A model generated the notes under the pieces. The model was not told where the DNA came from. It saw only the letters and a program-made list of their open reading frames with translations, and made no database searches. This document shows, in pieces, positions 1 through 8,754 of a stretch of 55,172 nucleotides of DNA. The position numbers and the translations under genes were made by a program. Numbering within the stretch: the first letter of the stretch is position 1; every line of letters starts with the position of its first letter. This DNA comes from Gracilaria domingensis (Eukaryota; Rhodophyta; Florideophyceae; Gracilariales; Gracilariaceae), in NCBI GenBank assembly GCA_022539475.1, contig VCMS01000352.1, positions 1-55,172 on the forward strand, written 5' to 3'.

Positions 1-4
1 AACT

Positions 5-2407
5 ATGTCTCGTGAGGGAATGCTGGCCCATTTCGAGGATATATGTGAGACTGTGAGTGACATAGGTCTCACACATCTGTCCCATACTCCGCTATATGTT
101 TTGGATGCCGAGGAGTTTTCCTTCATTCTTGATTGTCTTCAGATGTTTCTATTGAAGGGCAAGTCGACGAAGACAAAGCAATGGAAAAGCTTTGAGGAGG
201 TTCGAGGTTTCTTTTATGATAGAGCAGTGTCTCTGTTCCGCGCGGCTAGAGCAGTGAGGAATGAACTGAACGAGGAAGAGTCCATGGAAGTGTTCCTGAA
301 ACGCGAAGTCAGTCTTTCTACTCCATCGAATGAAGATGACGTTGAAGACCCAGACAACAACGCAGCTGTGTATCAGTTCCTTTTGGGACAAGTTGTGAAC
401 TTCAACACTTTGCCGCGTGTTCGGAGCAGGACGAACTCAATTAGAACTGCCACGACTTCCGTTCAGAATCGATTGCGGACGATGCTCAAGGTAATTCCGC
501 CCCCTGCACCAGTGAAGCAGTCCGTGACAAAGAGGAGGACTCCCGCTGCTGCTGCTGCAACATCTGACAGTGAAGAAGGGGAGCCGCGAAGAAGTGCACG
601 AGAACGGGCGCAGGTGAGTTATAGGGAAATCGAACACGGCCGAAATCGAGGTGCCATAGAAGTTCTGGATAGCTCTGAAGAAGAACAGCGGGCTCCGCCG
701 AGGAAGAAACGGAGAAAGACTTTCACACAACAGATGAGATCTACTCTGAACAGCATGACACCGGATGACCTGATGTCTCAACTAAATGAACATGTGCTGA
801 GAGGAAGGTCGATGAAGGTTCAGTTCGTGGCATTGGGAGAGGGAGCGAATGCAGAGAACGCAGGCAGTTCTGCATTTGTGGATGACGAAGAGCTTCTTTC
901 TGTGACAGTTCCACGGGTTGTCACCGTCGAGAAAGATGCTGCGCCAGACGATCAGCAAGAGACAGGTGGGGGGTCATTTGATGACGAGTTACCTACAGCT
1001 CTTCCGGAATCTGAGGAGCACGGACTTGTTCGAGGTGACCCATATGATGGCCCACTGAACCCATCATGGTGCGGGTATGCCAGGCTGAGACCGCAGGAAT
1101 GGCAAGGGAAGAACGTAATTGAGCACAAGGACCCCTGGCTCAGAGTCATTCACTTGCCGAAGGGACATAGGTCGGAGCTGCTAAGTGTCTCGAATCTTAG
1201 AGATGTACACCATCTTGTCTTTTGGCACGCTGCAAGGGCTGAACATCGCCTACGGGCGGAGACATTTGGTATGCAGTATCCTCGTACTCGACCGACAGGT
1301 ATGGATGATGAAGAGGTGCTGTGGGTTGCTGCGAAGGAGCATGACGAATTTGGGCAAATGTTCTTCGCCCGAATGCAAGCTGAGCTAAGGCAGAATGGAT
1401 ATTGCGTGCTTGATGGCTTTGCGACGGATAATGGTGTCCCTAAATGGGAGGAGTTGGAAGAAGTTCGGGAGTTCGGAGATGTGTCGGGGAAGTTGGTGGA
1501 CTTCTTCGAGAATGAGTATGGAGCGATGCCGGATATACGGAAAGGAGAGGAACAGAAGTCGTTTGTTCAAATAATCAACGATGATAAAGGATGGAAGGAC
1601 GGTAGCGATGGACCATTTGAGGGGAGAGTGATGTCGACACGTTGGGGTACGGTGGAGAAGCCGGAGGATAATGAGGAGCTCAGGTGGGTTGTAAGGTCGC
1701 GTGCTTTACTTGATGTTCGAATGGGTACAATTGCTGCGGCTTTGGGACTATGGGACAATGAAAGGGAAGCTGTGAAGATGTACACTCCGAAAACTGGTGG
1801 TCGATTTCTGGGGACGACGAGAAAGTGCAAGCGCCAGACGCTGCACACCGACTTCAGTGGTCTGGTTACGAAGGAAACAATGAATACTGGCAACCCCGGA
1901 TACTTTGTAATGGCCTCTGGGAAAGAGGGCTTTCCTCTCTGGGTGAGCGCTGGAAGCCATCAACTGGTGGGGATGAACAACCAACAGTTGCGAGTGATGT
2001 CGGAGGTGTATCCAGCGAAGAAGATAATCATCCCACCGTACTCTGTATTCGTGGGCCGTGGTGATGTGACACATGCTGGAGCAAGTGGGAAGGACAAGGT
2101 GGATAGGCCCGAGTCTATGGATTTGCTGGTTAGATACCACATGTACATGGTACCAGAGGGCTACGCACTACCTGATGCTGTTCATCGGGTGCGGGATTTC
2201 CGACCCACGTTTGTCAATGGTGACGAGGAGGAGGAGGCGGAGGATGAACTGTTGTCCGATAAGGAGGTTGGGGCGGTTGACATGGACGAAGACCAAGTGG
2301 TCGTGGAGATTGGTGTGGAAGCGGACGCCGGTAGAACCGAAGTGCTCGAGAGTAGTAGTGATGACGATTTGCAAATAATGAGGCTGCGAGCGCCTCGAAG
2401 TGGATGA
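5..2407 (+). CDS. 800-aa protein with 2OG-Fe(II) oxygenase-like C-terminal domain
   Basis: I do not recognise the full protein. Residues 1-170 look helical. Residues 175-245 are low complexity, with an Ala run, acidic Ser patches and a basic cluster (RKKRRK, about residue 232) that could be a nuclear localisation signal. The C-terminal part (about 430-730) resembles a double-stranded beta-helix dioxygenase of the phytanoyl-CoA hydroxylase/JBP kind: an H-x-D at His614/Asp616 (LHTDFSG), a distal His690 (DVTHAGAS) and Arg710 (LLVRYHMY), spaced as expected for two Fe-binding His, one Asp and the 2-oxoglutarate Arg. The last 60 residues are very acidic. Substrate unknown. It is one open frame with no introns visible. 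The ATG lies 5 bases into the window, so an upstream exon or an earlier start cannot be excluded. The oxygenase assignment is inferred from motif spacing only. Confidence 0.6.
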   Translation: MSREGMLAHFEDICETVSDIGLTHLSHTPLYVLDAEEFSFILDCLQMFLLKGKSTKTKQWKSFEEVRGFFYDRAVSLFRAARAVRNELNEEESMEVFLKREVSLSTPSNEDDVEDPDNNAAVYQFLLGQVVNFNTLPRVRSRTNSIRTATTSVQNRLRTMLKVIPPPAPVKQSVTKRRTPAAAAATSDSEEGEPRRSARERAQVSYREIEHGRNRGAIEVLDSSEEEQRAPPRKKRRKTFTQQMRSTLNSMTPDDLMSQLNEHVLRGRSMKVQFVALGEGANAENAGSSAFVDDEELLSVTVPRVVTVEKDAAPDDQQETGGGSFDDELPTALPESEEHGLVRGDPYDGPLNPSWCGYARLRPQEWQGKNVIEHKDPWLRVIHLPKGHRSELLSVSNLRDVHHLVFWHAARAEHRLRAETFGMQYPRTRPTGMDDEEVLWVAAKEHDEFGQMFFARMQAELRQNGYCVLDGFATDNGVPKWEELEEVREFGDVSGKLVDFFENEYGAMPDIRKGEEQKSFVQIINDDKGWKDGSDGPFEGRVMSTRWGTVEKPEDNEELRWVVRSRALLDVRMGTIAAALGLWDNEREAVKMYTPKTGGRFLGTTRKCKRQTLHTDFSGLVTKETMNTGNPGYFVMASGKEGFPLWVSAGSHQLVGMNNQQLRVMSEVYPAKKIIIPPYSVFVGRGDVTHAGASGKDKVDRPESMDLLVRYHMYMVPEGYALPDAVHRVRDFRPTFVNGDEEEEAEDELLSDKEVGAVDMDEDQVVVEIGVEADAGRTEVLESSSDDDLQIMRLRAPRSG

Positions 2408-2707
2408 GAATGAGATGATTAGTAAATTATGTGTGTCTTGCGAGTATTAAGAGTAGTATACTATTACAAGGCTATACATATGAACATAGAAAAGGTGCGG
2501 CAGGCTGGTAATTGAACAAATGTCATACGTCTTTGGTCCAGTTGCGTCTAATTGCAACATGCCAAATGCTCGGTATCGTTAACATCATTGGTGGCACCAT
2601 TCAATTCGCAATTGAACATGTAGCGTCCTAACACTTCTGAAACTGCACTTAAGGTTGCTTTTAAGAGAAGTATATGCAGTTCCTGTCTATGCGGTACTTG
2701 TGGCAGT
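2408..2707. other. intergenic, 3' flank of the oxygenase-like gene
   Basis: About 300 bases between two plus-strand genes, AT-rich at the left. The minus-strand frame here (2548-2796) has no recognisable composition and overlaps the next gene. It presumably holds the 3' UTR of the first gene and the promoter of the second; no TATA-like motif stands out. Confidence 0.4.
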
Positions 2708-3568
2708 ATGGTGACTGTATCAGGAAAAATGGCAGAGGAACAGAGAGACTTGGCGGAAATTTCACCAAATACCTTGTCTAAGTTCATATATGCCAATGGT
2801 TACGGTATATTAAGTTCCGTTGATGGAACGTTGAGAAGAGAAGGAGAGTCAATTCCAGAAGAAGTTGTGAAGTGTATGAAGTTCATTGACGAACGTGTTG
2901 GTTTCGGACTTGTCACAGGGGGTGATGTGGGCGACGTGGAGGGGAAAATGGAAGGACTCGGAGACTATAAGTTTGGTGTCTCGGCGAATCATGGAGCTTT
3001 CATGCGTTTCTCTGACGAGAGGGAAATTAAGGGTGCATTCAATGATCACACCCTTGACCACACTGTTGACGGACTACTGTTCCTGGCAAGGGATTTGAAT
3101 AGGAGGCATGGTATTGTGAATGATGATGACAAGGGGTTCGTGGAGACCAGAAGTGATAGTGGCCTTCCCAATTTCGTGTACAACAAACTGTGGCAGTGGA
3201 AAGAAGAAGTGGATTCTGCTATTGGGGACCTGTTGCAGAAGATGGATGCGTTTGTTATCTATCCCGGCGATAAAAGTTGCGAAATTGTGGACAAGCGATA
3301 CACAAAAGGAAGCGGAGGAGAAAATCTTGTGGATAATGAACCGAGATTTATTGATACGGATGACGTCGTGACGTTCGGAAGTGCTTTGAGCGACGGGCCT
3401 TTGCATGAGGTAGGCGTGTACGGCGTTCACGTCAAAGAAGATTGTATCCCGCGTGGAGTACACAACCTGTTCGAAAGCGTGGAGGATGTACATTCGACAA
3501 TTATGTTGGTGGCTCTGTTGTACGGCTACGAGGAAAAGCAGCACGATAAAAACCACCATGAATCATAG
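2708..3568 (+). CDS. HAD-superfamily phosphatase paralog lacking the nucleophile Asp
   Basis: A 286-residue homolog of the minus-strand gene at 3621-4523. Both share the HAD layout: motif I near the N-terminus, a TGR-like loop, a SGLPNF block in the cap, and a motif IV/C-terminal block. Here motif I reads SSVDGTL (residues 36-42) where the sister reads SDVDGTL, so the first Asp, the phosphoryl-accepting nucleophile in this superfamily, is Ser37. The TGR loop is TGG, and the acidic motif near residue 225 is GSALSD instead of GNASND. Several catalytic positions have changed while the frame stays open, which suggests a pseudoenzyme or a young dying duplicate, not random decay. The start could be residue 1 or Met8 (MAEEQRD). 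It converges on the sister gene with only 52 bp between stops. Substrate unknown (sugar phosphate is typical). Confidence 0.7.
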   Translation: MVTVSGKMAEEQRDLAEISPNTLSKFIYANGYGILSSVDGTLRREGESIPEEVVKCMKFIDERVGFGLVTGGDVGDVEGKMEGLGDYKFGVSANHGAFMRFSDEREIKGAFNDHTLDHTVDGLLFLARDLNRRHGIVNDDDKGFVETRSDSGLPNFVYNKLWQWKEEVDSAIGDLLQKMDAFVIYPGDKSCEIVDKRYTKGSGGENLVDNEPRFIDTDDVVTFGSALSDGPLHEVGVYGVHVKEDCIPRGVHNLFESVEDVHSTIMLVALLYGYEEKQHDKNHHES

Positions 3569-3620
3569 AAGGGTATTGAGATATATACGACACTTTTATT
3601 ACTGAGATCTCATATCATAG

Positions 3621-4523
3621 CTAAGTATTACAGGCATCGTAGCACTGGAAACAAATTCCAAGAGCATTTCTAAACCATTGACACTTGCATTTTCTGTACC
3701 CGTACAGTTCTGCCACCCTTCTGATGGTCTCATGCACGTCCTCCACCCCATCAACAAGATATGTTACCGCTGGTGGAGGGTCGTCTCCCTTCACATGAAC
3801 TGCGAGGGTTGCCATTTCATATAGAGGACCATCATTGGAAGCATTCCCGAAAGCAACGATTAAATGTGTGTCGAACTGGGGGTCGTTTTCAACCAAGGCT
3901 AGCGCCCCACTATTTTTCGTGAAACGAATGTCCCCTATGTCACAGTTTTCATCTTGAGGGTACGCAACCAGGTTCGGAAAGGATGTCAACACTTTTGAAA
4001 TACCGGAGTTAACTTCTGTTTTCCACTTCGACAGTCCATTGTACGTGAAGTTAGGGAGTCCACTGTCTTTTCTAGTGCTCACCACTGCTTGTTGACGCTC
4101 TTCGTGAAGTCCGTGCGATTCATTTAAGGATAGTGCAAGTCCGTGCGATTCATTTAAGGAGAGTGCAAGTCTCTCAAGTTCGGCTGCACATCTTTCGTAA
4201 CCTTCCCTGTCAAGGTCCTGATCAATTTCGGTACCATTGGATAATCTCACCCGTGCGCCTTGGTTTCCAGAGATGCCAAAAGTGTAGCCACCCAGGTGCT
4301 CCATGAAACTCTCGGCATCCTCTATATCTCGCCCAGTAGCAATTCCGAAACCAACGCGTGCGTTGATGTACTTCATGCATTTGACTGTTTCGGCAGGAAT
4401 GTTCTCCCCAGCTCTTTTCAGAGTACCGTCAACATCACTAATCACGGCGTAGCCATTTTCGAATATTTCGTTAGCCAGCTGCTGAGGAGTTACTTCTTGG
4501 GCTCTAACTTCTGAGTTATACAT
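3621..4523 (-). CDS. HAD-superfamily phosphatase (sugar-phosphatase type)
   Basis: About 300 residues if translation starts at the Met at 4523 (MYNSEVRAQEV); the frame is open to 4622, but that extension has no counterpart in the paralog. Motif I is intact (SDVDGTL, Asp30 and Asp32), followed by IATGRDIED, SGNQGA and, near residue 225-235, GNASNDGPLYE, matching the Mg-binding acidic motif IV. The last block (VEDVHETIRRVAELYGY) resembles the C-terminal helix of trehalose-phosphate/sucrose-phosphate phosphatase-like HAD proteins, so a sugar-phosphate substrate is likely but not shown. The C-terminus ends in a short Cys-rich tail (CKCQW, FQCYDAC) missing from the paralog. A 30-bp direct duplication adds ten residues in the cap region. 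Tail-to-tail with its diverged copy at 2708-3568. Confidence 0.75.
   Translation of the reverse strand: MYNSEVRAQEVTPQQLANEIFENGYAVISDVDGTLKRAGENIPAETVKCMKYINARVGFGIATGRDIEDAESFMEHLGGYTFGISGNQGARVRLSNGTEIDQDLDREGYERCAAELERLALSLNESHGLALSLNESHGLHEERQQAVVSTRKDSGLPNFTYNGLSKWKTEVNSGISKVLTSFPNLVAYPQDENCDIGDIRFTKNSGALALVENDPQFDTHLIVAFGNASNDGPLYEMATLAVHVKGDDPPPAVTYLVDGVEDVHETIRRVAELYGYRKCKCQWFRNALGICFQCYDACNT
4111..4170. repeat. 30-bp in-frame tandem duplication inside the HAD gene
   Basis: Two adjacent 30-base units, 4111-4140 and 4141-4170, differ by one base. Read on the minus strand they encode the same ten residues (LALSLNESHG) twice. The paralog has only one equivalent stretch, so this is a recent slippage duplication that keeps the frame. 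Confidence 0.9.
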
Positions 4524-5150
4524 GTTTTGAAAGCTTTCGAAAGGGTTCGTTTTGCAAATGGGTATGAATATACGAATGAGAAGGATGTGATTGATGTTCA
4601 CAAGGTGTTTCGTAGTATACAAAGAGTCTAAGAACGACCATATACGGGTATTGTAGTACTGTTTTAAAACGTTACTAGGAGGAGAAGTTTTTGCATCGAT
4701 TTGAAGTAAAGAAAGGATGATTTAGTCATAAATTATATGTACGGGTTGAAGTGGGTAAAGAAAACTGTAAATATCTTTAACATGAGCTTAGAAATCAAGA
4801 AGAGTAAAACAACCTCCATTATGGGTTGAAACCCATAAAAGGTTTACCTTACTTTATACGGGTGCCCCAAGTATTGCAAAGGCTTAGTTCTTCAGAAATA
4901 TCACAATTTTTGTACTTGTTTCGTTACTAGTATCGTGCACTTTAATGATATGGAATGACCATTTTCTATCTAGCAAAGTCTTAGCGAAGTATTAGTGATA
5001 AGGGATGTAGGATTTAAAGGGGCATATTTGAACCACAGAAGGACGAACAATATAAGTAATGTAATAGGAACAGGTCATTTCGATAAAGTAACTTTTATGT
5101 TTAACTATCTCTAAAAGGTTTACAACACCGAAAAGTCATGTGTTCTAACC
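4524..5150. other. AT-rich intergenic region with a 20-bp palindrome
   Basis: Lies between the 3' end of the ketopantoate-reductase-like gene and the 5' end of the HAD gene, both on the minus strand. A perfect 9-bp inverted repeat with a 2-nt loop (TTATGGGTT/AACCCATAA) is at 4819-4838. The remainder is AT-rich with no coding frame; the promoter of the HAD gene must lie in its left part. Confidence 0.5.
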
Positions 5151-6053
5151 TCAAAGCTGGGGGAATGGGGAGGGGGATAACTTTTCCTTAACAACGTTGA
5201 CGTAGTTTGTATGAAAAGGAGCGGGGTCACCGCCTACAATGTTTCTTTCTTGGCGGGAAAAGTCGTAGAAGTACGCGTTCCTAAACTGAAAGTCGGAGAA
5301 AGAAGTAGGGAAGCCAACGAGAGTTTTCCCATATGCAAGAAGTCGCCCAACTGTCTCTTCCAGGTTGAAAGTAGTACCTGTCTTAAGCGAAACTATCTTC
5401 AACAGCTCTTTCATTATTGTGAGCACAACCGTACTGCACTCCGTAGCGACTACGTCCATAGGAATGAGACCTCTTGAGGCCCCGACGATGTTGAACGCTG
5501 ATAGCCACACGAGCTTCTCATAATAGCTTACGAGAAATGTGTCTTCGTCGACAACCCCGCAAGTGAGACCCATAGACCTAAACCTGTCTGCAACGTTGGA
5601 GGCCCACTTTCCTGTTGCGACAGTGAGACCATCCGGACTTTGAGGAGTGACACCATCCTGCGGAGCTGCGTTTCTTTAGGGGACACCAACGTATAGGACA
5701 ACTTTTGAACATTTGTCCACACCGAGCTTCGAAAGCAATGGTATGATGTCTCCATTCTGGAAGAAAACGAGATTCTCTCTGAGCGAATAAGGGCAAGCCT
5801 GAATTACGGTCTCCAGGGTGTTCGTTCTTCCACAAACTAGTATCGGTACATCAGAAAGATGAGAGGTAGCAGCCATGCTGCAGAATTCGTGTGCGGAAAT
5901 GACCGTATCTTCTTCGTTCGCCAGCATGGTACCTATACGCCCCCTTCCAACAATAACGGCCCGAGTCCTTCGGGCGGGAGATGAGGCCTGAGGGACGTCA
6001 GAGTATCTGGGACTCGGAGGCGGAGTCGGAGGCATGTCGGACTGGGAGTTCAT
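5151..6053 (-). pseudogene. ketopantoate-reductase-like protein, interrupted by one TAA
   Basis: One continuous frame of 301 codons from ATG at 6053 to the stop at 5151. The N-terminal part carries a Rossmann nucleotide-binding loop (VIVGRGRIG, about residues 34-42) and the block LVCGRTNTLE. The C-terminal part (EKLVWLSAFNIVGASRG and the helical tail) fits the substrate/dimerisation domain of the ApbA/PanE family, which reduces 2-oxo acids with NADPH. Codon 126 (5676-5678) is TAA, right after VVLYVGVP, and homology resumes at once (RNAAPQDGV), so a single base change separates this from a full-length protein. The first 30 residues are Pro/Ser-rich. Either a very young pseudogene, a sequencing error or a readthrough stop. 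The exact substrate is not certain: red algae and plants have PanE-like proteins of unknown role. Confidence 0.7.
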
Positions 6054-6449
6054 TGCAAGTGTTCGATTGTTTTTGTGTGACGATAAAAAGGGAAGATGGG
6101 GCGGAGAACTGCTGGGGTAAAGAGTGATACGTAAGTACAAACGGTTGGGAAGCGCAGAACGGGAACATGGTTCACTTTGTGAAAGTGAGCGAAATGTATG
6201 ATATGTGATTGTACTGAATGAATGATAGGCCTTGTATGAGACGACAAGCCACAAAGTGTGATGATGTTTTATGAAAGGTAGGTGGAAGAGTAGAAAGTGT
6301 GCAATGAATGAAACTGATTTCGAACCTGAGTTGTAAAGTAGTTGTAAAGTACGATTTACGGGGAGCTTGAATACAGGATGAAAGGAGCCATTTTGGCTTC
6401 ATAAATGACGTGAACGGGTTTTATAGCTTCACTCGGATTGCCATAATTA
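6054..6449. other. upstream region of the reductase-like gene and breakpoint with the epimerase fragment
   Basis: About 400 bases without a supported gene. The minus-strand frame stays open to 6254, but the added residues are Ser/His-rich and unconvincing. The expected 5' half of the epimerase gene, which begins abruptly at 6451, is absent here on either strand. Confidence 0.5.
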
Positions 6450-6450
6450 A

Positions 6451-6771
6451 AAGGATGGAGTTGGATTGCGCCCGAATACGTCTATAAAGGTCGTAGAAGC
6501 ACTTATGAAGGAAGGAGTTGTAGACATGTTATTGTTGATGACGGTGGAGCCAGGGTTTGGAGGACAGGCGTTTATGGAGGGTGTTCTTGATAAGGTGCGA
6601 CATGCAAGGGAGTTGTACCCAAGAATAGGGATACAGGTGGATGGAGGTATTGGACTGAGTACTGTGAAAGCAGTAGTGAAGGCCGGTGCAAACATTTCAG
6701 TTGCAGGATCTGCCATCTTTGGCTCGAGTAACCCAGCTCATGTCATAGCTGGTTTTCGAAAGGTTGGTTAG
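6451..6771 (+). pseudogene. rpe: ribulose-phosphate 3-epimerase, 3' half only
   Basis: Encodes the C-terminal half of a (beta/alpha)8 epimerase of the Calvin/pentose-phosphate pathway, which interconverts ribulose-5-P and xylulose-5-P. Family marks are clear: GVGLRPNTS, the signature MTVEPGFGGQAF, the metal-binding Asp in QVDGGI and the phosphate-binding VAGSAIFGS. About 105 of the usual 220-230 residues are present, with no in-frame stop. Upstream of 6451 the frame meets TAA at 6448-6450, and no N-terminal half with the first catalytic His/Asp is found nearby. The AG just before 6453 has no pyrimidine tract, so an intron acceptor is possible but weak. Most likely a 5'-truncated copy, facing away from the reductase-like gene. 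Confidence 0.75.
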
Positions 6772-6829
6772 AGATAGTAGCATAAATTTATTGTTTATTA
6801 CATTGTTACCTTTACGTGTTATCACGACT

Positions 6830-7205
6830 ATATTCTCCGTCTCCATTGGAGATGTATTTCTCTTGTATGACAACCGGGAAAGGATGTGAGAGAACATAAA
6901 TATATCCCCAGTGGACGCTGAGAGGGAGGATGAACTACTCTACGTGCTATCATTGTTACCCATCCGGTGTCGAGTGGTGACATATTCTTTTTTTGTCACA
7001 ACCCACAAAGGATGTGACGGAAGAAGAACATGCCCCCAGTCGAGACAGAGGGTGAGCAACTCTAAGTACAATCACTAGTCCCTAGCTTGCCTCCACTGGC
7101 AATATCTTCCTGTTTTGCTATAACCATCGAGTGGGGTTATGGTGGAAGAGAAAAATATCGCCGGTCGAGGCGAGGTGGGTGGGGACTATGTGAAGAGGGG
7201 ACAGA
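6830..7205. repeat. three degenerate tandem repeats of about 120-130 bp
   Basis: Three consecutive segments share the order 'TGTATGACAACC..AAAGGATGTGA..CCCCAGT..GAGGG'. The anchor blocks lie near 6868, 6998 and 7120, giving spacings of about 130 and 122 bp. Copies 1 and 2 align well; copy 3 is more diverged. No gene is visible on either strand. Confidence 0.5.
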
Positions 7206-7404
7206 GAGATGGCGCTTAAATAGTGGAAGGTGCGGAGGTGTACAGTGGATGTTTTGGCGGGAAATGGGATGAGGGAAACAGGGACAATCATGGTGCTGGA
7301 TATAGCCCGTGTGGTTGGACAGTGGGGGTGGACAGCACAGTTTAGCTCGATTGCACTGTATCGCAGCGGAAACTTCGATCCAACTACTACTTCTTCTTCT
7401 GAAT

Positions 7405-8334
7405 ATGTCGAACGGATACGTGAAGGATGAGGAGCTGTGGGTGCTGTTGGAGGGGAAGGAGGTACCGCAGACGCCGTCACCAAAGCGGGAAGAGGACGTG
7501 ATTACGGCGGCTGGTCGGATGTCGCAGAAGAAGGAAGTGGCTGAGGAAGGAAAGAAGTGTGAGGCGAGGAGAGGGGATGGTGATGAGGTGGAGAAGGGGG
7601 TAGAATCGGAGGTGGAGGGGGTCGCAATGGAGAGAAGGGGTGCGGTGCATCTGAGTCAGTTAGAGGTTGGAGACCAGATAGAGAGTGGGGGCGGAGAGGG
7701 TGACAGGGAGATGCGGTTTGTGGGGGAGATGAAGGCGAGGGTGGGGATGTTGGGGTTGGTGATGAAGGAGCAACTGGACGATGGAATTGTGGAGATTGTA
7801 ACGGAAATGGGCGGTGTGGTGCTGAGTGGGGGTGGTAGTGGTGTTTCGGTTGAGGCGATTTCGAGCTTGCGGAATTCGTTGTCGGTATTGGGAGTGGAGA
7901 TGAGAAATCATGTGTATGGGATAGTGGAGTGTGCGGGAAGGGAGGTTGGAGAGTTGCGGGAGGAGAATAGGGTTCTGAACGAGAGGTTGGACGTGCTGGA
8001 GAAGGAGGTGAAGGAGCTGTGCAAGAGGCAAAGATTGGTGGAAGAGGAGAGGGTGAAAAGAGGTGTGGAGGGAAAGACGGAGAAGGGAAGTGTGGGAAGG
8101 GTGGCGGTGCAGAAGGGGTCTCCTGTGACACCGAAGACAAAGGGTGGTGGGGTTGGGGATGGGAAGAGCCGTCTGAAGAAGAGGCGTAAGGAGATGAAGA
8201 AGGTGGTGGAGGAGGTGCCGCGGGAGGGAGTGGGAGCTCCGGTGGTGACTGGGTTTAAGAGTGCGGCGGAGGTAGCGCGGACTGCGAAGGGGATTCTGAG
8301 GGGACAGGAGGAGAGAAGGATGGGAGGGATTTGA
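7405..8334 (+). CDS. hypothetical coiled-coil protein in a G-rich frame
   Basis: About 309 residues from the ATG at 7405 (MSNGYVKDEELW). The frame is open from 7309, but the preceding residues are low complexity. The middle region (about 165-225) has heptad spacing suited to a coiled coil (ELREENRVLNERLDVLEKEV), followed by a strongly basic tail (SRLKKRRKEMKK) and a Gly/Val-rich end. No known domain recognised. The coding strand is so purine- and G-rich that long open frames also exist on the complementary strand, so openness alone is weak evidence; the coiled coil and charged composition favour the plus frame. Could be a nuclear or structural protein, or simply a repeat-derived frame. Confidence 0.45.
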   Translation: MSNGYVKDEELWVLLEGKEVPQTPSPKREEDVITAAGRMSQKKEVAEEGKKCEARRGDGDEVEKGVESEVEGVAMERRGAVHLSQLEVGDQIESGGGEGDREMRFVGEMKARVGMLGLVMKEQLDDGIVEIVTEMGGVVLSGGGSGVSVEAISSLRNSLSVLGVEMRNHVYGIVECAGREVGELREENRVLNERLDVLEKEVKELCKRQRLVEEERVKRGVEGKTEKGSVGRVAVQKGSPVTPKTKGGGVGDGKSRLKKRRKEMKKVVEEVPREGVGAPVVTGFKSAAEVARTAKGILRGQEERRMGGI

Positions 8335-8754
8335 AGCCGTTTTGGGGCGAGGCGGGTATACGAGAAGGGGGAGAGTTGTGCACCTGACTTCTACAAAATG
8401 AACGCGTGATGGGCGAGAAATGCGTAAATAGCGGGGGTGGTGTGGACTGGGAAGAAGTGATGGGATGATTGAGGTGGGATGAGTTGCGATTGGCATTGCA
8501 ACATGGGAGAAAATGGAAACGCAAACTAGCACGAGTGCAGTTTTGAGAGAGGGTCGCGGAAAAGAGTGAATGGGGTGGTGCGGCGAAGTAGAACCTCTAC
8601 AAAAACTAGGGGACCCAAGCACTAAACTGCGCGAAATGGAATTTAATATTCCAAAAATTCTTAATTTTTTGAGTGCCAGCCTCTGCTACCCCCTCGCGCG
8701 CCCCAAATAGCCCCAAAACTAGCTTAGTTTCCAAAGCGAACAGACTATATTCCA
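8335..8754. other. intergenic, up to the truncated end of retroelement A
   Basis: No supported gene. G-rich composition continues to about 8600, then an AT-rich patch (near 8640-8680) and a mixed stretch lead into the broken RNase H frame of element A near 8755. No LTR-like sequence with TG..CA ends was recognised at this side. Confidence 0.5.

Noticed and set aside
7502..8622. Long minus-strand ORFs opposite the coiled-coil gene
   Set aside because: Composed almost wholly of Pro, Ser, His and Leu, as expected from the complement of a G-rich strand.
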